DNA of 64,000 bases from Clostridium nigeriense (GCF_900086595.1 NZ_LT575472.1:3355692-3419691), one strand, 5' to 3'; counted from the first letter of the stretch, positions 29,188-38,853 are shown. Made by a program: numbers and translations. Notes: generated by a model not told the origin, from the sequence alone.

Positions 29188-29868
29188 ATGAAAAAAGTAG
29201 AAAATAACTCTCTTTTTAATAAATATGTCAGTGAAACAAAAATTTTAGAGATATTTTCACATGATATGAGTAATAAAATGGACCTTTTTTCTTTTAAGAA
29301 AGGTGATATTTTAATAACCGAAGGAGAATGTTCGGATTACCTGTTTTTTTTAGTAAGTGGGAAAATGAAGGTATTTTCTCATTCTAGCTCAGGTAAAGTG
29401 ATGTTTGTTTCTTATTTTAGATCTTTACAAATTTTAGGTGAGACTTGTAGTCTGTGGAGAAAAATACCAACAGCAACTGTTCAAGCAACTACAAATGGAT
29501 ATTGTCTTGGAATATCCTTGGTTCGATATAGAGAAACTCTTTTAAATGATGTAAAGTTTTTAAGATATACATGTATGAACCTAGGTGAAAGACTTAGCTT
29601 TATGAACAGTAACACTTGTATAACTATGTTTGATTCCTTAGAAAGTCGATTGGCTTCCTTTATTTTAAAAAATTCTAAGGACAATATTTTTCATTATAAC
29701 TTAACAGAATGTGCTGAACTTTTATGCACTAGTTATAGACATTTGTTAAGAGTTCTTAATTCATTTTGTAATAATGGTAAGTTAAATAAATCAGGAAAAT
29801 ATTACCAAATATTAGATGAAGATTATTTTATAGAAATTGCATCAAATTCTTATAATATGAATTCTTAA
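29188..29868 (+). CDS. yeiL: YeiL-type Crp/Fnr-family regulator
   Basis: Regulator of 226 residues. An N-terminal cyclic-nucleotide-binding-like barrel (FKKGDILITEGECSDYLFFL) is followed by a winged helix about 160-210 (LTECAELLCTSYRHLLRVLN, SFCNNGKLNKSGKYYQI). The segments RYRETLLNDVKFLRYTC and TSYRHLLRVL closely recall E. coli YeiL, a Crp/Fnr protein linked to nucleoside use. The four Cys ligands of Fnr are not arranged at the N-terminus as in Fnr itself. CTTGGAGG precedes the ATG. It is divergent from the nucleoside importer operon, which it probably controls. Confidence 0.85.
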   Translation: MKKVENNSLFNKYVSETKILEIFSHDMSNKMDLFSFKKGDILITEGECSDYLFFLVSGKMKVFSHSSSGKVMFVSYFRSLQILGETCSLWRKIPTATVQATTNGYCLGISLVRYRETLLNDVKFLRYTCMNLGERLSFMNSNTCITMFDSLESRLASFILKNSKDNIFHYNLTECAELLCTSYRHLLRVLNSFCNNGKLNKSGKYYQILDEDYFIEIASNSYNMNS

Positions 29869-29888
29869 TTTAAACTATATATTATTAA

Positions 29889-29916
29889 AAAAACGGTAGA
29901 GTTTTCTCTACCGTTT
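29889..29916. terminator. Bidirectional terminator between yeiL and the M60 protease gene
   Basis: Stem AAAACGGTAGAG / CTCTACCGTTTT with loop TTTT, flanked by an A-run and T-run. It serves the two convergent genes. Confidence 0.9.
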
Positions 29917-29938
29917 TGATACTTTAATTTATATATTT

Positions 29939-32900
29939 TTATTTTAATTCACTCTTCATATATTCAAGTGTGAATAACGCTGAACTAATATTTGCATCAG
30001 TTGCATCGATATTATTATATATTCCTTCTGCATAATCTATGCCCCAAAGGAAATTATCCCATCTTATCTTTTGATAATTATCATTTTTAATTTCTTTAGC
30101 TTCTTTTATTTTCTTTTCAAGCTCTATTTTATTTTCCCTAACTACTAACTTTTTAGATGATTCATTTATTTTATCTACCATTTTATCAATTTCTTCTTGA
30201 GTAGCCTTTTCATTAGCTAAAACTTTTTTAGCTTCTTCTACTAGAGCTTTATGAGAAGTAATTGCATCTTTATAATAATTCAATTCATTTAAATTACTAT
30301 TATTAGCTATTACTTCCTTAAGACTTGAATAATCTGTTGCTTTAACTAAAGCATCATAAGCTTGTTTTAAGTTATTATATAACTTATCAACTTCTTCTTG
30401 ATTATATCCATCTGCTAGATTAGTATTAACATCTTTTAAAACTAAAGCTAAATTATTAAAGCTATCTTCAGTATATATTTTTGAATCTAATTCACTTACA
30501 GTCTTAATCAATTCACTTAATTCTCTTCTATTTATTGATGCTCCATTTTCCTTTGCATAGTGTAATTTAGTATCTCCCCATGATGCATGGTCATAACCAT
30601 TTCCATTACCACCATCAGTTACAACTAACTTTAATTCTTTTGCTCCATTAATATCTACTTGTATATATTTCTTAACATCTCTTGAATTCATTAAACCACT
30701 ATCAAATTTCTTAACTCCATCAACATATACTTCAAATGTTACAGATCCTATAGTATTATATGCACTTCTATCTACTCCAACATATGATGTGAAATAATCA
30801 TAATTCTTATCACTTAAATCATAAATAACTGTAGAATTTGAGTGAGCTCCTAATCCTCTTTCATAAACTACTTCATTTCCATTTTCATCAGTTAATCTAA
30901 TAGCTCTTGAACTATTACCTAAATCTTTCTTTGGAGCTGCATAGCTATGAGATTCTGACTTCCAATCATATTCTGTTAAATAAGTAAAATCATTCATATC
31001 AACAACTGCTATTGTTCTAGTTTTAGATACTTCATTTCCATCATTGTCTACTACTGTATAAGTTATTGGATATTCTCCAGTCTTATCAAAGTTAACTTCA
31101 CCTTCAACTTTAACTCTTTCTGTTAAATTCCCATCTTCTATATCAGTAGCACTATATTCTTGATTAATATCAATAGGATGTCCTAAAGTTGTTGAAATTG
31201 ATTCTGGTATAACTAATTCTGGTTTAGAATTTGTAGTATAAATCTTAGTATCTGCCCAAGATGCAAAATCCCCATATCCACTATCTCCTGCATCATTTGC
31301 TACTAATTTAAGTTCTTTTACTCCAGTTACATCCAATCTTACAAACTCAGCTTCACTATTTACTCTTACCACATCAGAAGTATAAACTTCTTCTCCATCT
31401 GCAAATATTTTAAATATTATAGTTGTAGCATTTACATTATAGTTTTTATCGGTTCCTAAGTAAGTTGTAAATACATTATAATCTCCATTTAAGTTATAAA
31501 CTATTTCTGCATTTGTGGCAGCACCTATACCTTTATTAAACTCTTTAATAACTCCATCTACATTTAATTTAATCTTATTATTAGTATTTACTGCAGCATC
31601 TTTTTTAACTGTCTTCCATCCTGATACTGCTGATTCCCATTCCATATTAGATATATATTCTGACTTGCTATATACTAATATTTTTCTTTCTTTAGTAGTT
31701 GTATTTCCATCGCTATCTGTTACTAAATACTCAACAGTGTATTCTCCTGCTTTATCTGTAGTAAATCCATTTTTATTTACTACTATTGAATCAGTTAAAT
31801 TTCCATCTTCAACATCACTTGCATTAACTGAATTCATTAGATTAAATTCACTTCTTAATTCAATATAATCATCTGATCCAACTTCTAATATAGGTTTTAC
31901 ATTATTAGTTGTAACTATTGGATTTCCTATTACAGCATGGTCTGAAGATATTCCATTCCCTGCATCATTTATAACTATTTTTAATTCATTTATCCCTTTA
32001 ATGTCTAAACTTACATATTTAGCAGGAGTAGAATATTTCATTAAACCACTATTGTAAATTTCATTTCCATCTGCTAATATACTAAATTTTATACTTGAAT
32101 TGTTTTGCTCAGCTATTGACCTGCTTACTCCTATAAAAGCTTCAAACTTATCATAATCTTTTCCTGATAAATCATAAACTAATTCACCATTTGCATGAAG
32201 TCCTATTCCTTTATCGAAACTCTTAACTTCTCCATTTACAAATAATTTTAAATCAGTATTTTTTCTTATAGAACCATATCCTGTTAATGACGAAGTCCAT
32301 TCTATATCTGATAAATAGTCATAATCACTAACAACTTCTACTGTAACATTTTTAGTAACTTTTATATCATTTGATGTTACTTCATAACTTACATTGTAAC
32401 TACCTTTCTTTGATGTATCTACATTTTGAATTACATTTATATCAGTTATTTTTTCCCCTAAATAATCAAATGCATTTACATAATCTAATGGATTAAATTC
32501 ACTATTTAATTTAATAGTTATCTTATCATTTACTAATAAGCTAGGCGTTTTAGAGTTAATTTCTAATCCATTAGCTTTTGATAAATCTCTAGCATATGGA
32601 ACTACTTCATATTTGTAATTTTTATTAATATCTACAGTAGAATCTGTGAAAGTATTTGTTGATGTAAATCCTATTACCTTTCCATCTCTAACTATTTCAT
32701 ATCCTAATAAGTCATCTTTATTTTCTTTATCAATATCAAATGTTAATGTAACACCATTTTCCAAATTATTAACTATTGATGTTATTTCTACTTTTACATT
32801 ATTATTAAATCCAGTTCCCTCATAATTCATAGCGCTAGTATTTGCATACCATATTTTTTTATCCATATCTGGAAGTTTAGCTAATTCTTCTTTACATTCA

Positions 32901-35900
32901 TCTGAAAGTGTAAAGTTATACTTTTCAAAATACGGAGTCAAATTCATCCCAAATATTTGAGAAGAATATTTAGCTAAAGTATCTTTTTTAGCTTTATAAT
33001 CAGGTACGTTTGGATTATTTTCTCTATACATTCTTTCTAAGCTTGGCCAATAATTTTCATTGGCTAATTGTAATTGCCAGAACATATCTAATCCAACGCT
33101 TTCACTCTCTTTCTTGCTATCTTCTGCAGCTATTTCTTTATATAAATCTTCATAGTTAATTCTATCACCTTTACCATTTAATATAGCCGCTTGATTTGCC
33201 CACATGTTATTAGTTACTTCTCCCCACGTTCTAGCTGGTATATCCATTTGATGTCCAAGTTCATGTAAAGTTCCCCAAATTATGTCATTTACATAGTACT
33301 TGTCTGTTCTTAGGAAGTATTCCATTACACCTCTTTGTAATCCTATATGATCAGACGCTGCATATGCTGATCCAAATGGTTGCATTAATCTTACAGCTGT
33401 TCTTATATTAGTTGAATCATTTTTAATATCTTCTACATTGTCGCTTAATCCTGCAAACTTAATTGCATCTTCAAACTTATCATCCCAAATATTAATAGAT
33501 TCATTTACATCTACACCCTCATTTATATAAACTTGATATGCTGATGTAGCTTTTCCTGTGAACATTAATCTATATCCATTAAACTCAAATATATCAATCA
33601 TTGTATCTGGATTTTCATCTAATTTTTCTTTGTATGCTTTTAGCTCTTCTAAAAATTCTGCTACATTATCACCTTCATTAAATAGTGGGAAATGTCCGCC
33701 TCCTTCAATTCTAACTACAGGTGCTTTTCCTTGTTGTTCAGGAGTATATGGATTTATTAAATAAACTGCTCCACCCTTATTACTCTTTTTAGCCCAGTTT
33801 TCACTATAAATTTCAGGTACTACTATCGTATTCATACCCTCTTTTAGATTATATGTTCTAATCCAGTTTCCATAGTGTCCTTCTTGTTGAGTAAATGCTA
33901 TTTGAGGTAAATACTTTTGACCATCTGCTTCAACGTATATTTTAAAAACTTCACCAGGTAACGCAACTATTCCAGTTGATTGAAGATTAGTTCCAAGAGA
34001 ACTCATTTTTAAATCATTTCTTATATGTCTTACAATATCTCCATCTTGCTTAAGTGTGAATGTATTTTCACTAAAATCTACTTCACCTTTTACTATACTT
34101 TTAGCTAAATCTATCTTTTCTTGTAATTCTACTTTTAATGGATGATTAGCAATTTCTTCTTCTAATTCATTTATTTTATCTAGTGAATTAAACTCATCTG
34201 ATACAGATGAAAAAGTATTATCATTAAATATTGTATTTATTTCATCTTGTGTTTTGTCTTCTTTATAAAACATCATTTCAGATATAGTAGCTTTTCCATT
34301 ATTCTTAAATATAAATTTTATTCTCTTAAAGCTTGTTGGATTAAACTTTATCTCCACCATATCTGATGTTTTAGTTGCTGTAGCGCTGCTTACTAATTGA
34401 AATGTATCTCCCTTACTTGTATTTGATGTCCATATTTCAAAATCTTCTGCAAATCCTACTGTATTCCAAGCTGATCTATATGATATTCTATTTAAAACTA
34501 CATCTTCTTTTAATGTAAATACTACTTCATTTTTAAAATCATCTTTTGTTTGTTTTGCCGTTTCCCAATAAGTATCTAAATTATTATCAAGTATATTACT
34601 TGATGTTGAATAATAATTTAAATCTCCCCCATTAGTATATATATTTTCTACATTTGAATTATCCATTCTAAAGACCTTATCATAAGCTTCTTTATATTCG
34701 GAGTAATAAGTTTCAAATTTAGAAACCTTAGCTTCAGTTGCCTCTATCTTATTTTCACTTACAAGAATTTTTGCATTTTTAAAATTTTCTTTGTAATCTT
34801 CATATAATATATGTGATTTAAATTCTTCTTCTAATTCCTTTATCTTATCTAAAGTATTAAATTCCTCTGAAACCTTAGACATTGTGTTATCTGTAAATAA
34901 TTGTGTAACCTTATCCCTTAAAGCATCCTCTTTATAAAATGCAAACTCTGCTGCTGCTGCCCATGACTCTACGCTCTTTTTATATATAAATTTTATTCTT
35001 TTTATTTCTGTTGGCTCAAATCTAAACTCCAATGTTTCCTGGGTTGCATCTGCACTTCCAGTTGAAATTAATTTAAAAGTATCTCCAACACTAGTTGGTG
35101 ATGCATATATTTCAAATTCTTGTGCAAAACCTCTATTTGTCCCTCTTTTAGTAGAATAAACTATTCTATTTATTGTTTTTAATTCATTGAATTCAAAGTT
35201 TACCTCATTATTATATGTGGAAGTATTTACCCTACCTGATTCCCAAAATGTATTTAAATCTCCATCTAATACATTTTCTATTTTAGTTTTATTAGAAGTT
35301 CCACCAGTATTAGAAGCTGCTATTATCTCATCTCTTGATATTTTAAACTTCTCATTGTATGCCTGTAGCTTTTCATCACTTACACCAAAGTTCATGACTT
35401 TTGCTTCAACAGCTTTAACTTCTCCTCTTCTTATTAAAGCCTTTGCATTATTTATAGTTTGTTTATAATCTTCATATAATGGATGGGTTTTCGCCTCTTC
35501 TTCTAAAGATGTTATTTTTTCTATTGTGTTAAAATCCTCTGATACTACCGCTAATGTATTGTCTGTAAATAAAGAATTCATTTTATCTAAAACTTTATCT
35601 TCTTTATAAAACATCATTTCAGATGCTGTTGCTGTTCCTAAATTCTTAAAAGTAAACTTAACTCTTTTAAAATTAGTTGGATTAAATTTAATTTCAATAA
35701 CGTCTGCAGTCTTACTTGCTGTACCATTTGAAACTAGTTTAAAATCATCTCCCTCTTCTGTATTAGATGCCCAAACTTCAAAATTTTCTGCAAATCCTAC
35801 TGTATTCCATGCAGATCTATATGCTATTCTATTCAAAACTGTTTCTTTTTCAAATGTGAATATTAACTCATTTTTAAAAGAATCTGATGTATGCTTTCTA

Positions 35901-36220
35901 GTTTCCCAATAGCTATCTAACTTTCCATCTATTATATTTTCAGTTCCAACACTTGAAGCCCTATTACCACCAGTACTAGTGATACTTTTAATATTAGAAT
36001 TATCCATTTTAAAAGCTATATCATAGGCTTCTTTATATTGTGAGTAATATGGATTAAATTTTGATATTTTCGCTTCCGTATCTATTTTTTCTTCTTGTTC
36101 ATTGGAAGCTAGTACAACACTGTTACTCCTCATAGTCTCTGCAAAAACACTTATAGGTGTTGCTGCTAAATTTGTCATTACTGCAACAATAATAACTGCT
36201 GATAGTTTTCTTCTTATCAT
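29939..36220 (-). CDS. Secreted M60-family zinc metallopeptidase with carbohydrate-binding domains
   Basis: Secreted protein of 2,093 residues that probably binds host glycans and cleaves glycosylated (mucin-type) proteins. After a signal peptide (LAATPISVFAETM) come three tandem F5/8-type C (CBM32-like) units of about 200 residues, at about 55-650. Next is the M60/enhancin-like peptidase, about 700-1130, with HELGH at 986-990 and the third ligand Glu in ARTWGEVTNN. A fibronectin-like stretch follows, then three alternations of DUF5011-like Ig domains and NPCBM domains (FDKGIGLHANGELVYDL, FNKGIGAATNAEIVYNL, YERGLGAHSNSTVIYDL), and two FIVAR-like helical repeats at the end. There is no LPXTG motif, so it is secreted or held by its binding domains. 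It is controlled by the upstream c-di-GMP riboswitch. Confidence 0.93.
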   Translation of the reverse strand: MIRRKLSAVIIVAVMTNLAATPISVFAETMRSNSVVLASNEQEEKIDTEAKISKFNPYYSQYKEAYDIAFKMDNSNIKSITSTGGNRASSVGTENIIDGKLDSYWETRKHTSDSFKNELIFTFEKETVLNRIAYRSAWNTVGFAENFEVWASNTEEGDDFKLVSNGTASKTADVIEIKFNPTNFKRVKFTFKNLGTATASEMMFYKEDKVLDKMNSLFTDNTLAVVSEDFNTIEKITSLEEEAKTHPLYEDYKQTINNAKALIRRGEVKAVEAKVMNFGVSDEKLQAYNEKFKISRDEIIAASNTGGTSNKTKIENVLDGDLNTFWESGRVNTSTYNNEVNFEFNELKTINRIVYSTKRGTNRGFAQEFEIYASPTSVGDTFKLISTGSADATQETLEFRFEPTEIKRIKFIYKKSVESWAAAAEFAFYKEDALRDKVTQLFTDNTMSKVSEEFNTLDKIKELEEEFKSHILYEDYKENFKNAKILVSENKIEATEAKVSKFETYYSEYKEAYDKVFRMDNSNVENIYTNGGDLNYYSTSSNILDNNLDTYWETAKQTKDDFKNEVVFTLKEDVVLNRISYRSAWNTVGFAEDFEIWTSNTSKGDTFQLVSSATATKTSDMVEIKFNPTSFKRIKFIFKNNGKATISEMMFYKEDKTQDEINTIFNDNTFSSVSDEFNSLDKINELEEEIANHPLKVELQEKIDLAKSIVKGEVDFSENTFTLKQDGDIVRHIRNDLKMSSLGTNLQSTGIVALPGEVFKIYVEADGQKYLPQIAFTQQEGHYGNWIRTYNLKEGMNTIVVPEIYSENWAKKSNKGGAVYLINPYTPEQQGKAPVVRIEGGGHFPLFNEGDNVAEFLEELKAYKEKLDENPDTMIDIFEFNGYRLMFTGKATSAYQVYINEGVDVNESINIWDDKFEDAIKFAGLSDNVEDIKNDSTNIRTAVRLMQPFGSAYAASDHIGLQRGVMEYFLRTDKYYVNDIIWGTLHELGHQMDIPARTWGEVTNNMWANQAAILNGKGDRINYEDLYKEIAAEDSKKESESVGLDMFWQLQLANENYWPSLERMYRENNPNVPDYKAKKDTLAKYSSQIFGMNLTPYFEKYNFTLSDECKEELAKLPDMDKKIWYANTSAMNYEGTGFNNNVKVEITSIVNNLENGVTLTFDIDKENKDDLLGYEIVRDGKVIGFTSTNTFTDSTVDINKNYKYEVVPYARDLSKANGLEINSKTPSLLVNDKITIKLNSEFNPLDYVNAFDYLGEKITDINVIQNVDTSKKGSYNVSYEVTSNDIKVTKNVTVEVVSDYDYLSDIEWTSSLTGYGSIRKNTDLKLFVNGEVKSFDKGIGLHANGELVYDLSGKDYDKFEAFIGVSRSIAEQNNSSIKFSILADGNEIYNSGLMKYSTPAKYVSLDIKGINELKIVINDAGNGISSDHAVIGNPIVTTNNVKPILEVGSDDYIELRSEFNLMNSVNASDVEDGNLTDSIVVNKNGFTTDKAGEYTVEYLVTDSDGNTTTKERKILVYSKSEYISNMEWESAVSGWKTVKKDAAVNTNNKIKLNVDGVIKEFNKGIGAATNAEIVYNLNGDYNVFTTYLGTDKNYNVNATTIIFKIFADGEEVYTSDVVRVNSEAEFVRLDVTGVKELKLVANDAGDSGYGDFASWADTKIYTTNSKPELVIPESISTTLGHPIDINQEYSATDIEDGNLTERVKVEGEVNFDKTGEYPITYTVVDNDGNEVSKTRTIAVVDMNDFTYLTEYDWKSESHSYAAPKKDLGNSSRAIRLTDENGNEVVYERGLGAHSNSTVIYDLSDKNYDYFTSYVGVDRSAYNTIGSVTFEVYVDGVKKFDSGLMNSRDVKKYIQVDINGAKELKLVVTDGGNGNGYDHASWGDTKLHYAKENGASINRRELSELIKTVSELDSKIYTEDSFNNLALVLKDVNTNLADGYNQEEVDKLYNNLKQAYDALVKATDYSSLKEVIANNSNLNELNYYKDAITSHKALVEEAKKVLANEKATQEEIDKMVDKINESSKKLVVRENKIELEKKIKEAKEIKNDNYQKIRWDNFLWGIDYAEGIYNNIDATDANISSALFTLEYMKSELK

Positions 36221-36263
36221 ATGTATTTACCCCACCTTCCGGCAACCTTAAAGCCTTTATGAA

Positions 36264-36293
36264 ACAATAAAAAAACTACCTAATAAGGTAGTG
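36264..36293 (-). terminator. Terminator in the leader of the M60 protease gene (riboswitch expression platform)
   Basis: Minus-strand stem ACTACCT / AGGTAGT with loop TATT, then TTTTTTTATTG. It lies between the c-di-GMP aptamer and the start codon, 44 bases before the ATG, the position of a regulated terminator. Confidence 0.8.
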
Positions 36294-36387
36294 TCATATA
36301 AATTTGCATAAAAATAAAATCCATTTAAAATGATATTTAAATGAGATTTAATATTTTTATTTAAACAAAAAGCATCAATAATACTTT

Positions 36388-36462
36388 TTGGCAACTGGCT
36401 GACTTTGATTAACACTTTAGTCCCTGTAGCTTTGCGTCCTTAAATTTCTTTAAGTTTGCCTA
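36388..36462 (-). ncRNA. Cyclic-di-GMP class I (GEMM) riboswitch aptamer
   Basis: Minus-strand leader containing GGCAAAC, then GGACGCAAAGCTACAGGG, CTAAAG and GCCAGTTGCC. These correspond to the conserved core of GEMM-I: the ACGCAAAGC strand, the GGG/CTAA receptor region and the GCC-x-TTGCC closing strand. The aptamer is about 170 bases upstream of the M60 protease ATG and is followed by a short stem (CAAAAAG / CTTTTTG) and then an intrinsic terminator. An OFF switch, in which c-di-GMP favours termination, is likely by analogy with clostridial class I switches but cannot be read directly. Confidence 0.9.
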
Positions 36463-36563
36463 TTAAATTTTATAGGTAAATTTTATCATATTATCATCAT
36501 TTTATACAATAGCTCTTTTAATTATTTTTTTAATTTATTTTAAAGTATTAAAAAAAACAAATT

Positions 36564-37238
36564 TTATATGATATTAAAAAGAATAAATCCAACTATATTA
36601 ATAGCAAAATTTGCAAACATATGAATTAACCAAGTAACATATATATTTTTATATTTTTCATTAAAATAGTTAAAAATTATTCCTCCAATAAATAACCCTA
36701 CTATAGTTAGAAGAAATAAATTTATATCAAACCACCCTATCATCATAGCAACATGATAAAATGCAAAGGCTAAAGAACTAAAAATATAAGCAAATTTTCT
36801 ACTTGATACTTCCTTCAATTTTAAAAATGCAAACCCTCTAAAAAAGAACTCCTCAAGCAATGAATTAATAAAAGAAATATATATTGCAACAAATATAAAA
36901 TTACTAATAGTAACACCTGTATTTTCTGATAACGAAGATACAACATTTGAAAAATCAAAGAACTTCCCTATTACTAAATAAGCTCCAAAAATAATTATAA
37001 ATACTCCAATTCCAGATAAAATAGCCGTAAGAATTTCATTCTTACTTTTTATTTTAAATAAGGAAGCTACGTTTAATTCTTTATTGTATTTCGAATAAAG
37101 AATTGGCATCATAGAAAAAAGTATAATCTTTACAAAGGATTTTATAAGATATTGCGGTCTTATAACTACATCTATAAATCCCATTACTAAACAAGCTAAT
37201 AATACAATTAAAATAATAGTTTTCTTTTTATTTAACAT
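36564..37238 (-). CDS. CPBP-family intramembrane metalloprotease
   Basis: Membrane protein of 224 residues with about seven spans, Abi/CAAX-protease-like (Rce1 superfamily). Motif 1 EEFFFRGFAFLKL, motif 2 FAFYHVAMMIGW and motif 3 LIHMFANFAIN carry the Glu, His and Asn residues that form the active site. GGAGGGGTA precedes ATG 37238. Roles of the family include prenyl-protein processing and bacteriocin self-immunity; neither is indicated here, since no bacteriocin gene is visible nearby. Confidence 0.88.
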   Translation of the reverse strand: MLNKKKTIILIVLLACLVMGFIDVVIRPQYLIKSFVKIILFSMMPILYSKYNKELNVASLFKIKSKNEILTAILSGIGVFIIIFGAYLVIGKFFDFSNVVSSLSENTGVTISNFIFVAIYISFINSLLEEFFFRGFAFLKLKEVSSRKFAYIFSSLAFAFYHVAMMIGWFDINLFLLTIVGLFIGGIIFNYFNEKYKNIYVTWLIHMFANFAINIVGFILFNII

Positions 37239-37396
37239 TACCCCTCCATTAATTTAATTAAAGTCATATTAATTATACCATTTTTATTAAAAGCTTATGT
37301 TAATCCCATTTATTAAATTTATCTTATAATTCTAACGAAAACCTTACAGTAGCTACTTTTAGTAAAATTTTATTCTATTTATTATTAATAAAATAG

Positions 37397-37432
37397 GCAA
37401 CATTAAATGATTTTAATACTTAATGCCACCTT
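37397..37432 (-). terminator. Possible terminator after the small membrane protein gene
   Basis: Minus-strand GGCATTAA pairs imperfectly with TTTAATGTTGCC, followed by TATTTTATT. The rest of the 37239-37510 gap is AT-rich with nothing recognisable. Confidence 0.4.
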
Positions 37433-37510
37433 ATCTATATATTCTAATTTAATTAATTTTTCTTTTATTCCCTTCATTTATGGATAGAAATTATCATAAA
37501 GCATGTATCA

Positions 37511-37840
37511 TTACATTAAAAATCCTATATAAAAATTGCCTAATAAGGATATAGAAATTAAGAATATACCAATTTTATAATGCACTTTTTTTGTCTTACC
37601 TAAATAAATTCCTAAGATACCTAGTAAACCTAATAAAACTGTTAAAGATTTATAAATAATATAGTTACTTGGTAGAGCTGTAAATGTAATTATGGTAAGA
37701 ACTAATATAGCTATTAATGCATAATATGCATACCATTTTTTATTTAAGATATTATCTTTACTAAAAAATCCTATTCCTACTGTTGATAATATAAGTATTC
37801 CAATTACAATCGTTAGTATAAATAATATACCTAGTGCCAA
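37511..37840 (-). CDS. Small integral membrane protein, unknown function
   Basis: About 109 residues with four hydrophobic spans and almost no loops (LGILFILTIVIGILILSTVG, YYALIAILVLTIITFTALP, LTVLLGLLGILGIYLGKTKK, IGIFLISISLLGNFYIGFLM). No known family. Start choice: TTG 37840 lies seven bases after AAAGGAG, while the GTG at 37849 overlaps that site. It follows the methyltransferase gene by 36 bases on the same strand and may be co-transcribed. Confidence 0.65.
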   Translation of the reverse strand: MALGILFILTIVIGILILSTVGIGFFSKDNILNKKWYAYYALIAILVLTIITFTALPSNYIIYKSLTVLLGLLGILGIYLGKTKKVHYKIGIFLISISLLGNFYIGFLM

Positions 37841-37876
37841 AACTATCACTCCTTTAATAAAATTTCAATATGCTTA

Positions 37877-38653
37877 CTATTCTTTTGTTAAAATATCCAA
37901 TGTATGAGCTCCTGCCCCTATTAATTCTGGTCTTTCACATATAGATAAATGATACTGAACAAAAGTTTTAAAAGTTTCTTCATCCATTGCATTTAATGTT
38001 GGTCTCATATAATTAGCTGGACCATCTGCTGAAATTATTTTTATTCTTTTTACTCCTGCAACTTCATTTATTTTATTTATATCTTCAAGTCTTACATAAT
38101 CATATAAGTCTTCTGGATTTGATATAACATGAAAGTTTTCATCAATCTTACCATCTTCAATGCACTTTTTAATATTATTTTCCTTAAAGCCATATGTTAT
38201 TACACTATATTCATTCATAAGATAAGCAACTAATATCTTTCCTCCAATTTTAGTTACTCTCTTTGCTTCTTCTAAAGCCCTTATTTTATCTTCAAGTGTA
38301 TATAAATGGTACATTGGCCCAAAAACCAATGTCATATCAAAAGTATTGTCTTCAAATCTAGCCAAGTTTAGTGCAGTTCCTTGAAAGGCTTTTACTGTAC
38401 TTCCTTTAGACTTTAAAACTCCTAAATTATGCTTTACAAGTTCAACAGCTGTAACATCATATCCTTCATTAGCTAATGCTACTGAATATCTTCCAGTTCC
38501 CGCACCAACATCCAGTATTTTTAAGCTCTTATTATCATTTAAATATTCATGTATATACTTCATAGAAGTTATGTATTCTACTTGCCCATGTCTTCTTGTT
38601 AATCTTTTATCTTCACAAAACTTGTTATAATGTTTTTCTAATTCCGCTGTCAT
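37877..38653 (-). CDS. Class I SAM-dependent methyltransferase
   Basis: Cytosolic methyltransferase of 258 residues. Motif I is LKILDVGAGTGRYSVALANE, followed by the acidic loop VTAVELVKHN and the motif LVFGPMYHLYTLEDKIRALE; the latter resembles small-molecule methyltransferases of the UbiE/tellurite type. No substrate can be assigned. AAAAGGGGAGAA precedes ATG 38653. It seems to head a two-gene unit with the small membrane protein. Confidence 0.85.
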   Translation of the reverse strand: MTAELEKHYNKFCEDKRLTRRHGQVEYITSMKYIHEYLNDNKSLKILDVGAGTGRYSVALANEGYDVTAVELVKHNLGVLKSKGSTVKAFQGTALNLARFEDNTFDMTLVFGPMYHLYTLEDKIRALEEAKRVTKIGGKILVAYLMNEYSVITYGFKENNIKKCIEDGKIDENFHVISNPEDLYDYVRLEDINKINEVAGVKRIKIISADGPANYMRPTLNAMDEETFKTFVQYHLSICERPELIGAGAHTLDILTKE

Positions 38654-38714
38654 TTCTTTTCTCCCCTTTTTATATAATTCTTTAATTTATAAAGTGGATG
38701 ATTTTTTGTTAGAA

Positions 38715-38738
38715 AAAACCTTGATTTCTCAAGGTTTT
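38715..38738 (-). terminator. Terminator of the DXS-like/acetyltransferase operon
   Basis: Stem AAAACCTTGA / TCAAGGTTTT with a four-base loop; the minus strand continues TTTTTTCT. It lies about 115 bases after the acetyltransferase stop. Confidence 0.8.
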
Positions 38739-38853
38739 AAATCTAAATTTTTATTATTTTAAAAATATTTAAGCTTTTTTTATCAAGATTCTTGTTGAAA
38801 TTATTATATACTTAACTATAATTTTTGTCTAGGTACACTTAAGAATATTAGTA

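Noticed and set aside
29939..36220. Repeats in the M60 protease gene as CRISPR or DNA-level tandem repeats
   Set aside because: The similarity is at protein level between about 210-residue domains; no short regularly spaced DNA repeat exists.
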